This document shows, piece after piece, positions 1 through 7,240 of a stretch of 64,000 nt of DNA. Made by a program: the position numbers and the translations under genes. The first letter of the stretch is position 1; each line of letters opens with the position of its first letter. The notes under the pieces were generated by a model. It had not been told where the DNA came from. It was given only the letters and a program-made list of their open reading frames with translations, and searched no databases. The stretch comes from Rhodococcus sp. 1163 (GTDB taxonomy: Bacteria; Actinomycetota; Actinomycetes; Mycobacteriales; Mycobacteriaceae). The DNA lies in NCBI RefSeq assembly GCF_002091985.1, contig NZ_MKKX01000017.1, positions 248,001 through 312,000 on the forward strand, in the 5' to 3' direction.

Positions 1-2
1 CC

Positions 3-95
3 GCTGTCATACCAGCGCACCATCCGCAGCCCGTCGAGGACGACGACACCTACTTCCAAAATCTCGAGCAGGATCCACTCGGCCGGAATCGATGA
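3..95 (+). CDS. C-terminal end of a protein, probably the DEAD/DEAH helicase next to the tad locus (partial)
   Basis: An open frame enters from the left edge and ends at TGA 93-95, giving about 30 residues that end DPLGRNR and include an acidic VEDDDTYFQNLEQ stretch. In M. tuberculosis a DEAD/DEAH helicase (Rv3649) lies in this orientation just before the tad-like genes, and this pairing is often called the helicase/secretion neighbourhood. The identity is inferred from position only; the visible residues carry no diagnostic helicase motif. It converges on the tad operon. Confidence 0.45.
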   Translation, partial: AVIPAHHPQPVEDDDTYFQNLEQDPLGRNR

Positions 96-182
96 CCTTC
101 GACTCAGTTCGGTAGAGCCCACATTTCACGATTCGCTTCCTCTGCTCGTCGGGCTGCCTTCTCGGCCACGTCCGGCTGGGCT

Positions 183-262
183 CCGACCGCGGTGCACAAC
201 ACCGTCCACACTCCACGTGGACGCCATCTGCACACGACCGGAATCATCGGGACCCTCCGACC
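183..262 (-). pseudogene. Remnant duplicate of the tadA 3' end
   Basis: On the minus strand this stretch reads PDDSGRVQMASTWSVDG followed by VHRGR. It closely matches the C-terminus of TadA, PDDSGRVQMVSAWSVDG, encoded at about 2632-2702. The nucleotide match spans roughly 70-80 bases and fades on both sides. It has no start codon and sits directly after the last tad gene. The simplest reading is a leftover of a duplication or ectopic recombination within the tad locus. Confidence 0.6.
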
Positions 263-273
263 CCATCGACACT

Positions 274-621
274 TCACGCCGGCCCCGCCCGCGCCGACGC
301 GACCGCGTCGGCGATCCCGAATCGCCCGAGCGGCAGAGTGATCGTCACGGTGACCACGACGTCCCAACCCTCTACGACGCACTCCGTCACCTCACCCTTC
401 GAGCGGCTTACGATCTCCCGCGCCGTCGCACACGCATCCCCGACGCCTCGGTTCAATTCCCCGGCGGCCGCGAGAGCCGACAGGTCCGCAGCCGACTGGG
501 CCTGATGCCGGGCACCGACCGCCGAGCCGACGTGAACGATCGCCACCACGACCACCAGCAATGCGGCCAGTGCAGCTGCAGCAAGAACCGTCACACTGCC
601 TTCCTCACTGGACACCGTCAT
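274..621 (-). CDS. TadE-like pilus-assembly / secretion protein (Rv3654c type)
   Basis: 115 aa. A short N-terminus (MTVSSEEGSVTVL) runs into one hydrophobic segment at about residues 10-32 (LAAAALAALLVVVVAIVHVG). An RHQAQSAADLSALAAA motif follows, typical of the Rv3654c group of TadE/TadG-like minor pilins that follow tadABC in actinobacteria. It is probably a membrane-anchored minor pilin of the Flp/Tad apparatus with its C-terminus outside. Its start overlaps the upstream TadE stop by four bases, so the pair is translationally coupled. It is the last intact gene of the operon. Confidence 0.75.
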   Translation of the reverse strand: MTVSSEEGSVTVLAAAALAALLVVVVAIVHVGSAVGARHQAQSAADLSALAAAGELNRGVGDACATAREIVSRSKGEVTECVVEGWDVVVTVTITLPLGRFGIADAVASARAGPA

Positions 622-920
622 TCCGCAGTGTCCGGTTCGATCGCGGCGACAGCTTCGGCACTGACAGTCAAACCCGGCAACGGCGTGTCGGACTGCACGC
701 GGGCTGTCACGAACCCATCGTGCTCGGTGACGGTGATCTGCGCCCCACTCGGCGCCACCGACTGGGCAACCGATACCGCATCACCCCTGGCCGCCAATCG
801 CGCTGCTTCCCGCGCCGCATCCACACACCGGACATACATCGACACAGCAAGTATCGCCCCGATGCATGTCACGACGACCGCAACGATGGACGCGATGGCG
901 ATAGCCGCCTCCACCGTCAC
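618..920 (-). CDS. TadE family pilus-assembly protein
   Basis: About 100 aa. The N-terminal GAVTVEAAIAIAS motif leads into a hydrophobic helix (IVAVVVTCIGAILAVSM), then the REAARLAARGD stretch found in TadE-like proteins (Rv3655c group). The start is uncertain. The frame stays open far upstream without a good start. I chose GTG at 920, at the head of the TVEAAIA motif, although related proteins usually keep a few more residues (an ADDGAVTVE-like start). The gene begins just after the pilin gene at 935 and belongs to the same minus-strand operon. Confidence 0.75.
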   Translation of the reverse strand: MTVEAAIAIASIVAVVVTCIGAILAVSMYVRCVDAAREAARLAARGDAVSVAQSVAPSGAQITVTEHDGFVTARVQSDTPLPGLTVSAEAVAAIEPDTAE

Positions 921-934
921 GGCGCCGTCGTCGG

Positions 935-1138
935 CTACACAGCTGTCTTGAGGGCTCGGTCGATGATTCCGGTCAACGAACTCACGATCGAATCGCCGGT
1001 CACCACTGTGTAGAGAATCGCCCCGAACGCCGCAGCGGCGATCGTGCCGATTGCGTACTCGGCTGTCGACATTCCATCGTCGTCCGCCGCGGCCAAGATC
1101 AATCTCACCTGAAGCTCTCGAACCATCCTGTGCACCAT
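935..1138 (-). CDS. Flp-like pilin, DUF4244 family (Rv3656c type)
   Basis: 67 aa. A positively charged leader (MVHRMVRELQVRLIL) and an acidic ADDDGMSTAEYAIGT site precede a hydrophobic helix (IAAAAFGAILYTVV). The G-M-STAEYA arrangement resembles a prepilin peptidase processing site with the conserved glutamate at position 5 of the mature pilin. It is probably the major structural subunit of the Tad pilus. It lies between tadC (81 bp away) and tadE in the minus-strand operon. The small size and composition match the DUF4244 proteins of mycobacterial and rhodococcal tad loci. Confidence 0.8.
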   Translation of the reverse strand: MVHRMVRELQVRLILAAADDDGMSTAEYAIGTIAAAAFGAILYTVVTGDSIVSSLTGIIDRALKTAV

Positions 1139-1218
1139 GCCTATTCCCTCCCTCGACCTCCGAGACGGCGGTTCCGCCTCGGAATCCTCTGTGTCTCGTC
1201 ACAGCGACCCTCGTGTGC

Positions 1219-1791
1219 TCACAGCAGTCCCCCACCCAGTACGTTCCCGGCGAGTCCGATGACGACGGGAACGATCCCGAGGCACACGAACGCCGGCAGA
1301 AAGCACAGGCCGAGCGGCCCACTGATCAACACCCCTGCGCGCTCGGCTGCGGCTGCCGACGAGTCCTCGGTCTGTGCACGCCGCGCCTCGGCGAGCTCGG
1401 AAATCCCCTGTGCCAACGAGGCTCCCGATCTTGCCGATCGCCGCGCCATTCGCGCGAGGGATTCGATGTCGGGCCTGGCGGCTACGGGCTCCCACGCGGC
1501 AGCGGGGTCCGCGCCCAGCGCGAGTAAGTCTGCGGTGGTGCGCAATGCCTCGGCGAAGGGCTCGTTCGTCGACTCGGAAACCGCAGCGGCTGCGATGCCC
1601 ACCGGAAGTCCGCCGCGCAAACATGCAGCCAGCAGATCGAACGTGGTCGCAACCGAATGTGGATCGGCAATGTCGGCGTCGTCTCCGCTCTTCTCGTCGA
1701 AAGGATCCTTGGGCGCGATACGAGAGACGTACGAGGGAGCTGTTGGGATCACGGCGAGTGACGCCGCCGCGCACACCGCCGCCACCCACAT
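1219..1791 (-). CDS. tadC: Type II secretion system F family protein, TadC-like
   Basis: 190 aa membrane protein. It has an N-terminal hydrophobic helix (WVAAVCAAASLAVI), a central cytoplasmic helical region (LLAACLRGGLPVGIAAAAV) and a C-terminal hydrophobic hairpin (LISGPLGLCFLPAFVCLGIV and onward). This is the GspF/TadC pattern, matching the Rv3657c position. ATG 1791 overlaps the tadB stop as ATGA; an upstream in-frame extension was rejected because it would run back into tadB. With TadB it forms the inner-membrane platform that TadA drives. Confidence 0.85.
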   Translation of the reverse strand: MWVAAVCAAASLAVIPTAPSYVSRIAPKDPFDEKSGDDADIADPHSVATTFDLLAACLRGGLPVGIAAAAVSESTNEPFAEALRTTADLLALGADPAAAWEPVAARPDIESLARMARRSARSGASLAQGISELAEARRAQTEDSSAAAAERAGVLISGPLGLCFLPAFVCLGIVPVVIGLAGNVLGGGLL

Positions 1792-2588
1792 CAACGGCAC
1801 ACCTTTTCGGTGATCGCATCGGTCCACATCAGCCCGGCGCACGCCAACATCGAGCCGAGCACCAGAAGGACTCCGCCCAGGCCGCCGCCGAACAGCACAC
1901 CGATCGGGGACGCCCCCATGAATTGACCAAGGATGACCCCGAGGACCGGCAAACCCGACAACACTGTTCCCGTCGCCCGGGCACCGGCCAGGCTCGCCTC
2001 GGTTCGATCGCGAAACCGACTCCTACCCAACAGGTCCTGCCGCGCTGCCCCGAGCAGGTCGGCAAGCCCCAATCCGCGGGTGTCCGCGATGTGCCAGGCT
2101 GCGGACAATCGCGAGAGTTCCACGTGCACCGGCGAATCCGCGACGAGCAAGCCCGCACACGCATCACCACCCAGCCGCGCACGCCCCGCCGCGGTGCCGA
2201 ACGCGACAGCCACGCTTCCACTGCAATCGGCAGCAGCACTCGCGCAGGCCAACGCCGGATGCGAGCCGACTCGGAGCTCACCGATGACGACGTCGAGTCC
2301 AGCGATGAGCGAGTCGAGCTCACCGCGATGCGATCTCCGCCGCTGAGCTTTCTTTCTCCGACGGACCACCGTTGCACCGACGATGATGGCGGCACAGAGC
2401 GCATGCAGGCCACCCGCCACCACGGCAAGGGCCAACCCCACCACTACCACCGACGTGAGACCCAGTGCCCGAGAGCGCGTTCGATCGGCACGAGCGACTT
2501 TGCCACGCAGCAACGACGGCACTCGCACACGTGGACGCGGTAGCACCAGAAGTGCCGCGGCACAAGATAGAACACCCAGCGCGGTCAC
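1791..2588 (-). CDS. tadB: Type II secretion system F family protein, TadB-like
   Basis: 265 aa integral membrane protein. Hydrophobic segments lie at about 2-18, 46-70, 205-225 and 230-252, and a cytoplasmic helical domain between them contains HVELSRLSAAWHIADTRGLG and LLGRSRFRDRTEASLAGARA. This is the usual TadB/GspF layout (Rv3658c equivalent). It starts at GTG 2588, overlapping the tadA stop as GTGA, and ends overlapping tadC. Inferred role: platform protein of the Flp pilus secretion machine. Confidence 0.85.
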   Translation of the reverse strand: MTALGVLSCAAALLVLPRPRVRVPSLLRGKVARADRTRSRALGLTSVVVVGLALAVVAGGLHALCAAIIVGATVVRRRKKAQRRRSHRGELDSLIAGLDVVIGELRVGSHPALACASAAADCSGSVAVAFGTAAGRARLGGDACAGLLVADSPVHVELSRLSAAWHIADTRGLGLADLLGAARQDLLGRSRFRDRTEASLAGARATGTVLSGLPVLGVILGQFMGASPIGVLFGGGLGGVLLVLGSMLACAGLMWTDAITEKVCR

Positions 2589-3766
2589 AACCGCGCCAAC
2601 CGTTGCTCAAGGAGTGCATCCAGCCGTTCTCGGCCGCGGTGTACATCGCCGTCCACACTCCACGCGGACACCATCTGCACGCGACCGGAATCATCGGGAA
2701 CGACCACGGCAATTTCACGCAACCGACGCCGGCCATCGAACGAGCGATGCACATGCAAGACCACCTGTACCGCGGCCGCGAGTTGACTGTGCAAAGCCGC
2801 ACGATCCAAACCACCCAGTGCGGCAAGAGCTTCCAGGCGTGCGGGCACCTCGGCGGGAGAGTTGGCGTGAATCGTGCCCGCTCCGCCGTCGTGACCGGTG
2901 TTGAGCGCGGTGAGCAGGTCGACGACTTCTGCGCCGCGAACCTCTCCCACAACGAGCCGGTCCGGCCGCATCCGTAGCGCTTGACGAACAAGCTGCCGAA
3001 CGGTGACCTCGCCGACGCCCTCGACGTTGGGCGCCCGAGCAACCATTCGAACGACGTGCGGATGCGACGGCGCCAACTCGGCAGCATCCTCGACGCACAC
3101 GATGCGCTCGCTGCGCGCGACCTCGCCCAGCATGGCGGCCAACAACGTAGTCTTTCCTGCGCCGGTTCCGCCGATGACCAGAAATGCCAAGCGCGCCTCG
3201 ATGATCCGCTTCACCAGAGCGAGAGCACTCGGCTCGAGCGCTCCACGGTCCGCCAAGGCTCCGAGCCCCTGGGTGGTCGGGCGCAACACGCGCAGCGACA
3301 GACAGGTACCGCCTCGCGCGACGGGCGACAGCACCGCATGCAGTCGGACGCCGAAAGTGCCGTCGCCCACTCCGGGTAGCTGCCCGTCGACCCACGGTTG
3401 AGCGTCGTCGAGCCGTCGGCCCGCGGACAGTGCCAGTCGCTGCGCGAGGCGTCGTACCGCGGCCTCGTCGGCGAAACGGATGTCGGTGCGCTCGAGTCCC
3501 GCGCCGCGGTCGACCCATACTTCGTCCGGTGCCGTGACCAGAACGTCGGCGACCCTGGAATCGAGTAGCAGCGTCTCCAGCGGGCCTGCACCGGTCAGCT
3601 CGGTCTGCAGGACACGGAGCGCCGCCAAGAGATCGGTATCGCTCAATACCCCGCCCGCTTCGATTCTGATGGCTGCAGCGACCAACGCGGGCGTCGGTTC
3701 ACCCGTCGTGTGGACGAGCCTGTCGCGAACGCGGTCCAACAACTCCGGCGTGACGACGGCGCTCAT
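2585..3766 (-). CDS. tadA: Type II/IV secretion ATPase, TadA/CpaF family
   Basis: 393 aa cytoplasmic hexameric ATPase that powers Flp pilus assembly. The N-terminal domain runs from MSAVVTPELLDRVRDRLVH to a DVLVTAPDEVWVDRG core. Walker A is VIGGTGAGKTTLL. An Asp box/Walker B region reads RMRPDRLVVGEVRGAEVVDL, and the conserved GHDGGAGTIHANS histidine motif follows. Length matches the family. ATG 3766 overlaps the ssd stop (ATGA). A much longer upstream reading is the wrong frame of ssd. Its last codons reappear as a remnant near position 200. Confidence 0.95.
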   Translation of the reverse strand: MSAVVTPELLDRVRDRLVHTTGEPTPALVAAAIRIEAGGVLSDTDLLAALRVLQTELTGAGPLETLLLDSRVADVLVTAPDEVWVDRGAGLERTDIRFADEAAVRRLAQRLALSAGRRLDDAQPWVDGQLPGVGDGTFGVRLHAVLSPVARGGTCLSLRVLRPTTQGLGALADRGALEPSALALVKRIIEARLAFLVIGGTGAGKTTLLAAMLGEVARSERIVCVEDAAELAPSHPHVVRMVARAPNVEGVGEVTVRQLVRQALRMRPDRLVVGEVRGAEVVDLLTALNTGHDGGAGTIHANSPAEVPARLEALAALGGLDRAALHSQLAAAVQVVLHVHRSFDGRRRLREIAVVVPDDSGRVQMVSAWSVDGDVHRGRERLDALLEQRLARL

Positions 3767-4890
3767 GCCGCCCACCGCCTCGGCGCCGGCTTGCGCGCGA
3801 ACGTCGCGAGAATCGACTCCGCGGCATCGGTCAGAGGCGATCGACGTCCGAGCCCTAGCCCCCCGCGTTCGATACGCTGCGCCAAGCCTGGCTCGGGTCG
3901 CATCGTAGCCAGCAGGGGCAATCGGAGGGCGTCGGCGATGTCGGTGCCGCGCAATCCCCCGGGCGCGGGCCCCCGCACGACGAGTCCGACGTTCGAATTG
4001 CGGCCGCGGAGGTAGCCGAGGAGATTCTCGGCGCCAGCGACGGCTCCGATCTCGGCGGGGACGACCAACACCACCAGGTCCGCGGCGTCGTGGAAGACGT
4101 CGGTGTGTGGGCCTGGGTGACGGGGAACGTCGCACACGACCAGATCTCCGGATCGGCGTCCGGCGTCGACCACCGCGGCACATGCCGTCACATCCAGGCC
4201 CGAAGATCCCGAGTCCGCGCGGCCGGCCGAGAGGACGGCCAACGAGCCGCTCGACGGCAACGCACTGTGTAGGGCATCGCCGGAAATCCGGCCTGCCTCG
4301 ACGACGAGTCCGGGCCATCGCAGGCCCGGCTGATCCTCCCAGCCGAGCATGAGATCGAGTCCTGGACCGTAGCTGTCGCCGTCGACCAACAGCGTTCGCG
4401 CTCCTGCCGCGGAGGCCGACAGGGCCAACGCCACGGCGAGCGTCGACGTTCCAGCACCGCCCCGGCCGCCGACAACGGTGATGACCCCGCCGCCGCCCTC
4501 GGTCCGGTCGTGTTCCCGTCCGAGGAGCCCGATCAACGTCGCTTCGTCTTGCGGAAGTCCCAGGACGTGTGATGCTCCGACGGCAGTGGCAGCACGCCAT
4601 TGGTCGACGCCGGGTTCTCCTCGGCCCAGCACGAAGATCGCGTCGCGACGGGGCAGTCTTCGGGAGGACGCCTCGCGAGCGTGGGCGACGTCGAGGAGTA
4701 TTGCGTCGGCTTCATCCCACTCGATCCTGCTCGGCGGAGTGACTGTCGCGGCAATACCGACTGGTAAGTTCCTTTCCAGCACAGTGCATTCGGCCGCCGC
4801 GGCGATCCTGAGTACTTCGTCGCGCAGTACGGGATCGCCGGTGGACAACACGATCGGGCGCCGAGTCGGCGACATGTCCTGGAATTCCAT
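3763..4890 (-). CDS. ssd: Septum-site-determining protein Ssd (CpaE/MinD-like)
   Basis: 375 aa, equivalent of Rv3660c. The N-terminal half is receiver-like (PIVLSTGDPVLRDEVLRIAA). The C-terminal half is a ParA/MinD ATPase fold starting ITVVGGRGGAGTSTLAVALA, a deviant Walker A. An LLVDGDSYGPGLD motif and a DLVVCDVPRHPG segment follow. CpaE-type proteins localise tad machinery; mycobacterial Ssd has also been linked to septum placement. The P-loop departs from the MinD consensus KGGxGKT: the usual lysine position is threonine (GAGTST), so ATP hydrolysis may be weak. First gene of the tad operon, followed by three four-base overlaps. Confidence 0.88.
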   Translation of the reverse strand: MEFQDMSPTRRPIVLSTGDPVLRDEVLRIAAAAECTVLERNLPVGIAATVTPPSRIEWDEADAILLDVAHAREASSRRLPRRDAIFVLGRGEPGVDQWRAATAVGASHVLGLPQDEATLIGLLGREHDRTEGGGGVITVVGGRGGAGTSTLAVALALSASAAGARTLLVDGDSYGPGLDLMLGWEDQPGLRWPGLVVEAGRISGDALHSALPSSGSLAVLSAGRADSGSSGLDVTACAAVVDAGRRSGDLVVCDVPRHPGPHTDVFHDAADLVVLVVPAEIGAVAGAENLLGYLRGRNSNVGLVVRGPAPGGLRGTDIADALRLPLLATMRPEPGLAQRIERGGLGLGRRSPLTDAAESILATFARKPAPRRWAA

Positions 4891-5203
4891 GGGTGCGAGC
4901 CTGCAGTGAATTGCGCTCGGAGAAAACAGCGTTCATGCCGAATGGGGATAACTCGCAACGTGTGGACGAGATCGTGTACATCCGTACCAAATTCACGCAT
5001 TCCCCTACAACGAGGACGACCCTCGCCAGGGGGGAGGAGGCGAGGGTCGTCGAGTTCAGCCCCGGGGGGTCGGGCTGAACTTGCCCGGACGAATCCGGAC
5101 AGGTCGATACTACACCTGGCGATGACGGTGTTTGCAAGTTCAACATTCACTCTTACTCAGTGAGACAAACCGGGAAATAGCCGAAAAAAACGAACACTCT
5201 ATT
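4891..5203. ncRNA. Structured intergenic region; candidate Ms1/MTS2823-like 6S-type RNA
   Basis: The gap between divergent ssd and the HAD gene is about 313 bases. In mycobacteria this position encodes Ms1 (MTS2823, ncRv13661), about 300 nt, which binds core RNA polymerase. Hairpins seen: 5015-5027 with 5039-5051 (13 perfect pairs), 5054-5062 with 5072-5080 (9 pairs), 5085-5089 with 5094-5098, and a long-range 8-base pairing of 5077-5084 with 5134-5141. Strand is unsettled. Synteny predicts plus. On the minus strand TTGCAA (5137-5132) and TAGTAT (5112-5107) form a promoter-like pair, though with a long 19-nt spacer, so part could instead be the tad operon leader. Confidence 0.45.
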
Positions 5204-6046
5204 GTGAAAGCTGTGACCACCACCACCGGCAAAGTCAACGCCGAATCCCCTCGTCCGGGCGGAAATATCGCCGCATTCTTCGACCTGGACAAGACGATCA
5301 TCGCCAAGTCGAGCACCCTCGCTTTCAGCAAACCATTTTTCGATCAGGGGCTGATAAACAGACGGGCCGTACTCAAAAGCAGCTATGCACAGTTCTTGTT
5401 TCTGCTATCCGGCGCCGATCACGACCAAATGGAGCGAATGCGAGCGCATATCGCTGCAATGTCCGCCGGATGGGACGTCGAACAAATTCGGTCGATCGTT
5501 GCAGAAACGTTGCACGACATAGTAGATCCGTTGGTATTCGCCGAAGCAGCGGACTTGATCGCAGATCACAAACTCCGCGGACACGACGTCGTGATCGTCT
5601 CGGCATCCGGTGAGGAAATCGTCGGTCCGATCGCCGAAGCGCTCGGCGCAGACTTCAGCACCGCCACTCAGATGGAGGTCGAGGACGGCCGATACAACGG
5701 AACCGTCGCCTTCTACTGCTACGGTGAGGGCAAGGTCGAAGCGATGAACGCACTCGCCGAGTCCCGAAATTACGACCTGTCAAGGTGTTTCGCGTATTCG
5801 GACTCGATCACAGACCTTCCCATGCTTCATGCCGTCGGCAATCCGACTGCCGTCAATCCCGACCGTGCGCTCCGCAAGGAGGCCGCGTCGCTTGGTTGGC
5901 CGATTCTGACTTTTTCCAATCCGGTCTCACTTCGATCACGTATCCAAGCACCATCGGGTACAACCGTGGCGGCAAGTGCCGCAGTCTTTTTCAGTGCGCT
6001 GCTGGCCGGAGCGGTTACCTACGGGTTGCTGAGAAGAAAACCGTGA
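5204..6046 (+). CDS. HAD superfamily hydrolase, subfamily IB (SerB-like, Rv3661 type)
   Basis: 280 aa phosphatase-fold protein. HAD motif I is FFDLDKTI, with nucleophile Asp and DxDxT-like spacing. Motif II is VIVSASGEEIV and motif III/IV is YSDSITDLPML, an acidic Mg-binding site. A C-terminal hydrophobic helix (AAVFFSALLAGAVTYGLLRR) suggests a membrane anchor. IB enzymes resemble phosphoserine phosphatase; the substrate is not evident. The start is uncertain: GTG 5204 fits family length, GTG 5213 is possible, and a TTG at 5132 would add an atypical leader. It diverges from ssd across the candidate RNA region. Confidence 0.85.
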   Translation: MKAVTTTTGKVNAESPRPGGNIAAFFDLDKTIIAKSSTLAFSKPFFDQGLINRRAVLKSSYAQFLFLLSGADHDQMERMRAHIAAMSAGWDVEQIRSIVAETLHDIVDPLVFAEAADLIADHKLRGHDVVIVSASGEEIVGPIAEALGADFSTATQMEVEDGRYNGTVAFYCYGEGKVEAMNALAESRNYDLSRCFAYSDSITDLPMLHAVGNPTAVNPDRALRKEAASLGWPILTFSNPVSLRSRIQAPSGTTVAASAAVFFSALLAGAVTYGLLRRKP

Positions 6047-6423
6047 CGCACCCCTTGCTGTGAGCGCCGTCACGGGGTACAAAGGACTTACGGAAGAACG
6101 GAAGGCCAAGATCGAACCGGAAGAGAAGGTTCCCTCTCCCAACCGTGATTCCCAGCACGGACACCAGGCACCCACGCTGAGCTCGCCGCTGACATGGCAA
6201 AAGCGCTGTGGGTCTGCGAGATTCGGGATGTAGCAGCAAGAACCCTGCACCGGTTGCAGGGATGACCTCCTACCTCACCGGACCATCGCCGAGGCCATGC
6301 GATCCTAGCGATCGTGACAGCCCACCAATGCACGCTTGGTAACCCGGCAGTCCGTGCTAACGGGCGGCGAAGTCGACTCAGTCGGCGGCGCCGCCCTTTT
6401 GATGTACCGACACAGCCAGGTGG
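6047..6423. other. Intergenic stretch with no recognisable gene
   Basis: About 377 bases between the HAD gene and the convergent Fic-like gene. Short inverted repeats are visible: GTGACG near 6042 with CGTCAC near 6068 just after the HAD stop, and CCCTGCA with TTGCAGGG near 6242-6260. Either could act in termination. Open frames here have no start signal or family resemblance, and I see no tRNA or insertion sequence. Confidence 0.5.
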
Positions 6424-7179
6424 TTACTTGTCGGAGCCTGCAGCCTCGGCGATCGACGTCGCTTCCATCGCCCCGGCCTCGAGTGCGCCGCAGCAGAGGA
6501 TGACCCAGCTGCCGACACCGGTGGCAGTACCGGAAGCGAACCCTGCCGCTCCGTCTCGGTAGGCCTGCGATCGGCGCAGCCAACTCACTTCGGGTACTCC
6601 GAGATTGTGCGGATCCAAACCCGAAGACGCGGCCACGAGCCGAGACGCCGCCCGGGCGACGACACCATCGGCCGACTCGAACGGCTTCAACGTCAACAGC
6701 TCACCGTGCACGATCGCCGCAATGACCGGCGCCGGCGCGGAGGATCCACCGGTGACCAGCTGGGCCAGAAAGTCCAGACGCTCACCGATCCCGCCGTCCG
6801 AACGTGGTCGCCCGAGTGCTGACTGGTCCTCGACCAGGTCCGCCGCAGCAAGTAGATGGAGTCGAGCGAGGGCCTGAAGCGGCGCGCTCTTCCATGTCGA
6901 GAGCATGATCGACAGCGCATCCCCGTCGAGAGCTGCACCTACCCGCAAGGCGCCTGCCAGAATCGGGTCGCCGTCTTCACCTTCGCGTGGGAAGTCCATC
7001 GATCCGCCTTCGAGGGCGGACGAAGATCGAGCTGCACGTACTGCGGCTTCGGCCGCCGTGGCAGGCCAGCCTCGACGGTTCGTCTTGTGCCGATGCACTG
7101 CTCCGAGTGCGTCGCGGGCACGTTCGGCGGCGTCGATGACGCCGGGGAGTTCGAGCAGCGGGGCGAGAGGGTCCGTCAC
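6424..7179 (-). CDS. Fic-like fold protein with degenerate active site (Rv3662c type)
   Basis: 251 aa. Residues near 50-56 read SSALEGG, matching the [S/T]xxxE[G/N] inhibitory-helix motif of Fic proteins. Around residues 155-175, HGELLTLKPFESADGVVARA sits where active Fic enzymes have HPFxDGNGRxGR. The catalytic His is Lys and the NGR is lost, so AMP transfer is unlikely. GTG 7179 is chosen because it begins the conserved DPLAPLLELPGV start; further upstream the frame enters the dpp gene. The downstream role is unknown. It follows dppD after 61 bp and may share its transcript. The Fic assignment is my reading of motifs. Confidence 0.6.
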   Translation of the reverse strand: MTDPLAPLLELPGVIDAAERARDALGAVHRHKTNRRGWPATAAEAAVRAARSSSALEGGSMDFPREGEDGDPILAGALRVGAALDGDALSIMLSTWKSAPLQALARLHLLAAADLVEDQSALGRPRSDGGIGERLDFLAQLVTGGSSAPAPVIAAIVHGELLTLKPFESADGVVARAASRLVAASSGLDPHNLGVPEVSWLRRSQAYRDGAAGFASGTATGVGSWVILCCGALEAGAMEATSIAEAAGSDK

Positions 7180-7240
7180 GATAGGCGACGGTACCCCCTC
7201 GCAGGCTGGAGCAGACTCGCCGGACTGCCCCAGCCGATCG

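Noticed and set aside
2585-4600. 671-aa version of TadA
   Set aside because: The first 278 residues are the wrong frame of ssd; ATG 3766 overlaps the ssd stop and gives the normal family length.
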